Assembly: GCA_002633005.1 (NCBI GenBank)
Contig: NMRA01000075.1
Span: forward strand, 948,426 to 1,012,425
Length of the DNA stretch: 64,000 nucleotides
Direction: 5' to 3'
Source of the DNA: Phoronis australis
Lineage: Eukaryota > Phoronida > Phoronidae
Shown here in pieces: positions 54,001 through 63,000 of this stretch. A program made the position numbers and the translations under genes. The notes under the pieces were generated by a model that had not been told where the DNA came from, made no database searches, and saw nothing but the letters and a program-made list of their open reading frames with translations. Position 1 is the stretch's first letter. Every line of letters begins with the position of its first letter.

Positions 54001-57000
54001 GTCAGAGTTTTTAACACTAATCGTTGGCTTCCGCCCGCAACCACGGCTCCGCCTTCCATGATATTATGAATGATCATCACTAGCTCTGTGGCTGTGTGTG
54101 TATAGATTAGATGCCGCCACAGAGTCAAACATGGTCACATCACATGTAATATGAATGATCATCAGACTCTCTGAATGTGTATGTAGAGACAGACATGGTC
54201 ACATCACATGTAATATGAATGATCATCAGACTCTCTGAATGTGTATGTATGTAAAGAGCAGATATCTCTCTGAACCAAGTCAAATATAAATACTTGTATG
54301 AAGAATTTGGCAAACAGAAAAAAATGCATGATGCTGCATAAAATAAATGAAGATCTACCAGAGGTGACACCAAGTGGCCCATTTACTCACCACGTTGCTT
54401 AGGTTCACGCCTAGTATCTGACACCACAGTTGAGCTCGTAGGCCAACAGGGCAACCTTTCTTAGAGAACTCCTGCGCCAGTGGTGAGTGGTTGGCAGCTA
54501 CCACTGAAATGAATGGGTTGTACATGTCTGTGTTTGACCACAGGTCACTGGTGTCACACGAAGTAGTAAACAACACTTGATGTAAATCACTAACAAAGGA
54601 TGACTGGTTTGATGGGTCTGCTACCACTCAACTACAGTAGTTCAACATTCTTCTACCCCCTCACAAAAAGAAGTTTTCAATTCAAGAAAATTTGCGGGAG
54701 TGGAGATAAGGAAGTAATTGATATGAGTTTTATAAACTAAGGCAAAATGCCTTAAAGACAAAATATGTCATTTAATTTCGCCACCTAGTGAAACATAACT
54801 TTATTGGCCAACCACTAGGATTGGTTACAACAAAATCCATTTCTTTGTAATAGAAATAAAGACTTTAACACACATCTGTCACATGAGCAGTGCATGCATT
54901 AGATACATAAAGAGACAGTCTTATAGTTCAGTGCTTAAAATCGCATACTTAAAAGCCACTGTTTTCAATTCTAGAGACATGTACCTCTTCTAGCCATCTT
55001 GTTCCTCTCTAAGTCAAACAGATCTTGTGGGACACCACTAGAGTCATCTATACCACACTGACATTGGTTGATGGACATTTCACTGTACTGCAGGCGCTGA
55101 AAGGACCACAACAAAATATGAAAACAACAATCTCTTATGTCCAACACTGAAGTATACTTAAATACTAGATAATGAAGATGACCTATAAGCTTCAACCAGT
55201 GTCCTTACTAAGTTCACAATAAGTATTGTCAATGTAGGCGAAAGTAAATGTGAAATTGGTGACAAAAATGTTGAAGTTTGTTGAAACCTGGAGAGGAAAC
55301 CGGAACCACAATAGAACTAATTGGTCTAATGTCTTAAATAATATGAATATTCATTGATTCATCATAGGTGAGAACTGTTTTAACTACTAAATCATCAATA
55401 CTACTTCACATATTGTGCAGAGATTGTCTCAACAATTATCTAAATCTTAATTAATTTACTTGAATACTGTCCACAAGACTCTGGTTTTCTTTATAATCGG
55501 CTAAGTCATGTGTGCATAGGTTTCCTTGTTTTCCTTACAGTTGTAGCTTTAGTTATAGTTGTAACTCAATACACACCACCTAATATGGATAAAGGTTAAT
55601 GTGATTGGATAAAATGTTAAGTGAACGACATAGAGCACCAATCATAAATTAATGTGATTGGACAAAATGTTAAATGAGTGACAAGGGGGCACCAACCTTA
55701 GGTTAACCACCTACATGAGTTGGCTATAATAAATAATTTACTTACTAATTCATGGGTGTCTTTGACAGGCAGTGGTACTTGTACCATGCCCCACATGCCA
55801 GTGTAACTACAACAGAAACTTAATTTAAAATAGGACATTTTTCATCAAGCATGCAAATATCAGAAAATGTCAATAATGGTTTCAGTGAAAATGACTAAGA
55901 CCACAATCAATTAATAAGAACAGATAATCTCAAACCAGTTCTAAGAACTTGAGCCTCAAACGACAGTTCTGACACTACACGTTCATTTGATGCTTACTCT
56001 CATTAAGATCTTATATCTACCCAGTGTCAAAATAATGCGCATATCCCCACATAATGACTAATACAAGATGTTATCTAGCAATTTCTTTTAATTTTGGTTG
56101 CATGGGCTCTCATGGCAGCCTATGTGTTCAAATTATCCATTTCCGTGTTAACTTTATGTGAAACAAAGAAATACCTTATGTCAGAATGTGAAAAATTTTG
56201 ATTTCTTAGAGCGAGGATAACTTCTAGAAAGTCCTTGGGTGCGTAGACAGGGCGGATGTTACTTAGTCCTGCAATAAAACAATGACTTAATAATGATCCA
56301 CATGACTTTCAACAAGACAATGTCATTGGTGGTAACTGTTCTTAGAATTAGTCCAGCAAATTGTAAAGAAAACTCAAAGAATCCCTTTAATCAGGGTTGT
56401 TGCACCAAAAGAAGTTCAAGGACAATTCACCATTGGTAATATCTATTCAATAAGAGACATATACAGAAACAAGTATCTTGTCACAGGCTGACCAAAATGT
56501 CCACTGACGCCTGGGGTTGCACGCACTTTTAATGCAGCTACAGTTTTGAGTTGTACCGTAACAAATTTTTTGTGTAAACTGTAAGCTATATGAATATCCT
56601 TAAAACATTTTGTTTCCAACATATCTGAAAATGTTCATTCAATTAACAATTCCCAAAATGTTCAAAAGAAGATTTTTGCTTTAAAGCAAACTGTCACACA
56701 GTGCAAGATGTGATGTAGCAATGACATTTCTCATTATGACCCTGAAAATGAGGTCTAAGTCACCAAATTCGATTGGTGTCTAGAGATACCTTCTACACAA
56801 TAGTGCAAAATTTGAAGAAAATGCAAAGCTTCTTTCTACTAATATTGGGTCAACAACATTTCTGAAGTAGAACTTTTAAATTTTTTGCTACGACCTTGAA
56901 AACAAGGTCAAGGCTACCAAAATGGCACGTGCAAATTAACTACAATTTTTGGGCCTCCATTGCCCTCTAAAATCATTTATTTAAAGAACATGTAAAACTC

Positions 57001-60000
57001 CCATCAACAGGAAAAAATTCACCTGCAATATTTAAAAATTCCCCTCAAGGTTATAATGACTTTTAACACACAGACCCAAAACTTCAAAAAGTTTTATTAA
57101 GAGTTAAAATCCTCACTTTGTAGTCATGCCTTGAGCTTACCGCAGTCTTGAACCCAAACTTTGGGTTTGAGGCTATCATTACTACCTTGGTGTGCAGATC
57201 AGAATCTAGATTTACTTTACCACAACTGCAGATGTGATCATATATATTCATGTATGACTAGTCCAAATTCAAGAAAAAGCCTGCCAGCTGGTCAGCTCAG
57301 TTGTGCACCAGTACAAAATGTTCATTTTGTTTACTTGATCCAGTGCTGATGAGGGGTGGGATTGGCAAACGAGGGGGTTATCGATTGGTGGTGATGACCT
57401 AGGGTGATTTTCTTCGCTTCACCAGAAAAAATTTTCCATCTTGGAAGGCCCAGGCACCCATCCCCTCAGGTAAGCGAGGAGTGGAATATGAACAAAATGT
57501 GCAACTTTCGTCTTCAGATATCACACTAACATTTTTCATGCCCTTAAAAATGATGTCAAGGTCATCAAAATTGACTGACGCTTGGAGTAGCCTCACCTTT
57601 ACTTCCGTAAAAAACATGATAAAAATACCAAGTTCTCTTCTTGAGATTATACACTAACTTTCTGGTTGTGACTTTGAAAATTAAGTCAAAGTCATCAAAA
57701 CTGACTACGGCATTGATATTCCTCTTCTACACCTCGGCTCAAAATAGGAAAATAATCTAAATCTCCCTTCCTGAGATATAGCACCAACAATTTCACCAAG
57801 CCAAAACCTGATAATCTTGCTGCGACCTCGAATATGTCAAGGTCACGGAAATTGACTGGTGTCTGAAATTTCCCAACTTACACTTCAGTACTAAATATGA
57901 ACATATTCTAAAGCTCAAATCACGAGATATCACACCAACAACATTTTCCCAAGTTAAACTTGATTTCCACACCGCGACCTTGAAAATAAGGTCAAGGTGA
58001 CTAATATTGACTGGGCCCCTTGAGCTGCTCCACCTACACCTCAGTACAAAATATGAACATAATTTAAAGCTCCCTTCTTGAAATATTGCACCAACAAAAT
58101 TTTCCCAAGTTAAACTAGATTTCCACACCGTGGCAGGTCACTAAAATCTACTGGACCCTGGAGTTGCCCCATCTACAGTACAAAATATGAACATAAGCTA
58201 AAGTTTCCTTCTAGAGATATTGTGCCAACAACATCCACACTGTGACAGGTCACTAAAATCTACTGGCCCCTGGAGTTGCCCCACCTACAATACAAAATAC
58301 GAACATAAGCTAAAGTTTCCTTCTAGAGATATTGTGCCCACAACGTAGTGAGATGGACAGACAGTTGTGAATACCATTTGCCCTGCTTCACGATAACAAG
58401 CAGAAGGGGACGCACATGAAAGAGGAGAGAGATTAATGGATATGGAAGAAACTTGCATGTCTAACACAAACTAAAGCACACTAACCAGTAGGTGTGTCTG
58501 TTCCCAACTCTGTCCACTTTGAGGAGATGTCTCTCTGGTCCTTCTCACTTCTCTGGACAACAAAAATGCAAGATTGATTAAATGAAGACCGCACATCACA
58601 CTTTGTACAGATATGTGCATCACAAGGCTGCTATGGGCTTGTTAACAGTAAACCAAGACGCACATCACATTTTGCACAGAAGTGCATCACAAGGCTGCTA
58701 TGGGTCTGTTAACAGTAAACCAAGACGTGCAAAATGCTAGACAATTATCAATATATTATTTGGTTGATTTGTAACCCATTCTTCATTGACTGTGTGTATT
58801 CATATATTGTGAAGGTGGAATTCACTCATTTGCCAACATAATCGTGAGCACAACAAATTTCACGAAAGGGATATTACGTTATCTTGCAGACCGGAAACCT
58901 TTGTCAGAATTGGCAATAAAAAATTACAAAAACACAACAGATTTTTTGGTTTCATATCTCTGGTCAAAGCTAACAATTTTAGGAAGACTATCCTACCCAT
59001 CAATTATCTCACAAGGGCGGCCCTTAAGCCACTTGTGTCCTTTGAAATGAAATCATGTGTACTACTGACAATGTTACTTCAGTCATCAGTTGCCTCTGCG
59101 TACACATCACATTGAACAAATACGCACTCACTTAACCTAACGGAGACAACACATCACCTTAAGTTTGAAATCACATACAAGTCTCGCGTCAACATACCCG
59201 TTTTGCCAGTGGGACACTTAGTTCTGTGCACATACTGTTCAGACTTTTTAATATCCGCTTCTCCCAATTAACCTACAGTATAAAAGAGAGTTGTATAATT
59301 ACTCTAACAGGATTTCATACTGGAAAACATGAAGCAAAAATGCCCTGTGGATTAAATCAAGTATCCAGTTAAAGTCACATTGTTATCAATAAATTCAATA
59401 ATCCAATCACACACTGGAGCTGACTAACACACAGGGGACTGTTTCACTGATATGTTGTAATTTTACGACGTGCTTTTTTAGACAAATAGTTGTAAGATTT
59501 TGGAAGAAGTATGTTTCCATTTAGACTCTGTAGCTAACAAAACTAAGATAAAACATTGATTAAATATAGATAACAATTATCTGTTGACTATGGCATCAAC
59601 CAACAATAATTTTGAAACATGCAGTCTGTCCGTTAGTCTAAAAGGAAGTAACGTTATTCCTTGGCATTTTGAGAGCATGAATGTGACTCTGTTGTTTGGC
59701 GAGCAATTCAGGCAGAGCTGACACAGACAAAAAGTAAAGAGACATTTTGTAATGTGGGGCTATTTACATGCCTTGAATCATTTGAGTGTCTACATCACAG
59801 CAGTGGATTTTGATGGTGTCCTGATTGAAAAGAATTCATGAACTAAAGCAACATTGAGAGCTGGCAAATGGCAGATATACCGGTACTAGTATTCTTAAAC
59901 ATTTCCAAGCGCTAGAGTGGGCAACACCTAGTGAACTTAGAATTGAGTCTACAGGGGGCAGATATTGAGGCAAACGCAAAAACTAAAATTCTCATTGACA

Positions 60001-63000
60001 TTAACATATCTACTTATTTTTTAATTACACTTGGTAGATATCGAGGTAGGCGCAAAAACCGAAACAGCCGCAAGGAAGCACAGTAACGAAATCTCTGCCA
60101 TAAATTTCCATCCAAGTCACTGGAATGAATTGTAGTTGGTGCAGAACGCTGTCCACCAAGTGCTTTATAAAGCATGGACATTAGGAAGGATTGGTCACTG
60201 AATGAAATAGAGCTAAGAACCAGTCTTATAGTGAAACTTGCACGCTAATTCCTTATCTCTGTGATTGCTTGGTCAAATTAATTAGAAACACACACAATAT
60301 ATATCAACGATGTGAATATGACATAGGTCGAAAATTGAAAAATGTTTTCAAGAACAAGTTTTGTGTCGAAAATGATCCGCCATAAATGACTCATACGTAT
60401 CCAGTAAGAATGATGGCGTCGTGTTGGGGAATAACATTGCATGATAACAATTATGTGAGCCCCCAACGTATGTCATTAGTGCAAATGTCACCTATTTGCA
60501 GAATATTCGTTTCCACATTTACAATGAATACAACTGCACTTTGCTGTTCAAATAGCATTGTCATTTAGTTATTGCTATACATCAGCATAGTTAGAAGCAT
60601 GCAATTACACCTTTAAATATGACTCAAAGCTCCATTACTAGACTCTGTACTGGTTGCACAGTACCTGTGCCTTCCTTATGTAGGTCAGAGGCTCCTTGTA
60701 GTGTTCCAGAGACTGACTAGGGTGACACGCAGAGCAGCACTTCTGCATGCGGCTATACACAGCATTTCTCAACTTTCTCTCCACTCCTACAAACATAACA
60801 ACACAAGGCATGGATGAACTAAACTACTAGCAACACAGAAGATCGTGTGAAACATTAGGATTCACATAAATCATATACAGGCAAGTACAGGTTGAACACA
60901 GGGTGTTCAAATAGGTTAGTTAAACCATAGTAACCAAACAACAATAGGTTACCATAGGTGCAAGTTGACAGCACTTACCCAAACTTATGTTGTAAAGCTT
61001 CTCCACCCTAACAGCATGATAATCATTTTACCTAGGCTGATATTGCCTGTGACCTGCTGTGTCGTTCAACATTCTGGAGTCGGCTTTGCATTGGTTTACA
61101 CTAGAGATCCCAACAGCTGTGCCCCAATTCAAGATTCTAGTTCCATCACAATTAACTTTTTTCTGCAATGTTCTTTGCAGACGAGTGCTTCGCTAAAAGC
61201 TTATCAAGAATATCTAAACAGGACAGCTGTCTTTGGACAATCCAGTCAGGTTTTCCGCTTTTTCATTCATCTGGATGCCAGCATGTCCACACACATATGT
61301 CCAGAAAACAACCCAAGATGGGTGTTTACCATGAAAAGTGGGAATGTTGGCTGGCATTAGCGATTCAGTAGTAAAGTGGACTAACATTCTTTTTCAACCA
61401 CAAGCATTTTAGATCCAATGCGAGAGGTGATTCAGACCGGTCTAAATTTGGTACGGTAGTAAAGTTAGTATGCTTGAAAAGACCGGACTATGTAAACGCA
61501 ATGCAAAAGATTTGGTCTAGATTATTTTTCTCGACCGTCCTAACATATTTCCCCTAATTCACACGAGTGAAGTTCTTCCCACCAGGGTTTTAGCCAAGAT
61601 AGTGATATACGCCGTAGATTTGTCACGGTTTGCGAGGCACGTAGTGCTGAGTGGGGGAGGTCTGGGGGTGGAAACCTCCCTCTCGCCAAAAAAACTTTTG
61701 ATTTTTGTCCTTGAAAGGTGGCACTTCTCTTGATTCATGCAGCATAAATTTGCTATTTCTGTTGGTAAGTATGTTTTGCACCTCAACTGCATTTCTGAAG
61801 TTTTTCCAATACATACAGTGTTCAAGTGGATCAAGGGATAGCTGTCTTCACAAATACTCTGCTCACATCAGATCTGCCAGTGTAAAAAAGACCACTCTTG
61901 TGTAGGGCTACAGGGTTGTCCAACGGCATGACACAGAGCAGGTAACCTTCAGCACCCGGACAAGTGAAATTTCAACTTACTTGCCCAACTGGCAAGTTGA
62001 ATTGAAAGTTCTCTTTAGAAATTTTACTCCCTTTGAATGTAATATTTTGTTTATTAAGTAGTAGCAGTTAAGTTGAGGAGTGCATGTTATTAATGACAAA
62101 GCTGGAGATTAGTCACATGATATTTGTGGCGAGCATTCACTAACTATCTCGTGCCGATTAATTCATCCAAAATCACATGGTCCCGTCAAAAACACGCAAC
62201 TACATAATCTTGCGAAATCTTGCTTTTTTACCAAGACACTAGGGTTACTGCATGCTCCCCTAGAATTATTGTCTGCATCTCAGCGGACATTGTCAGACAA
62301 CCCGAGAATGAATGAGTAGGTCCATAGGGGTCATGAAACAAAACACTCCAGCAAAGACATCACTCACCAATGCAACATTTGAAATTTTGCTTAAGATTGG
62401 AAAAGTGTGCTCATACAAATCATGGCAATTACCTGTTAAAAGCTGTAGTTAGTAAATATGAGATGCAAAACCATTGACAATTAAGTTTCTGGTCAAGTGA
62501 TGTGTGCAAGTATCCAAACCGTATACTTTTCCGAAGATAAAACATATTGTTGGGATGTAAATAACCCATGGTCGAGCCCACAGTTGCAAAATTTTGCCCG
62601 CTAGATTTGACATCTGCTCGCCCACTTGACAGGCACGCGGGCGGCTGGCTAATACTCTGCTTCCCGTCATTTTGCACTCTCGACGTTGTTGCTGTTTCTG
62701 TCAACTCACTGTTCACTGTACAATTTTTTAAGTTAAACGTGTCTCAAAATAAAAATAGAATTGGCAATTGGTGGTTGGATTCCTATTGGGGTACAGCGTA
62801 GCGACATCTTGAGTCTAGTGCAATGAAGTTTTAAAGTTAAGCAGTGGAATGTTAGTCTATTCTAGTGAGAAAGGTATCAATTTGGTACGATTGGTTATCA
62901 TGCTTATCTAAAATATGACCTCAAACTAGTCTGGACTAACTCTAATGTGAAAGCAGCTATACTAAACTAATCCTGTAAATTATTACAACAATCATTCAGA

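Larger units (their letters stand above)
15440..54390 (-). other. TBC1D19: Intron 8 of TBC1D19, about 39 kb, repeat-rich
   Basis: Bounded by donor 'gtgagtaaat' after exon 8 and acceptor 'ttattgttgcag' before exon 9. It is 38,951 bases in this assembly, including a 748-base N gap and three single-N joins with suspected false duplication, so the true length differs. The other introns range from 368 to 5,864 bases. No intact nested gene was recognised; the contents are listed as separate repeats and elements. Confidence 0.9.

Noticed and set aside
60965-61371. Plus-strand frames of 131 and 67 codons
   Set aside because: Two overlapping frames are equally open, no motif is recognisable and no splice or homology support is seen.
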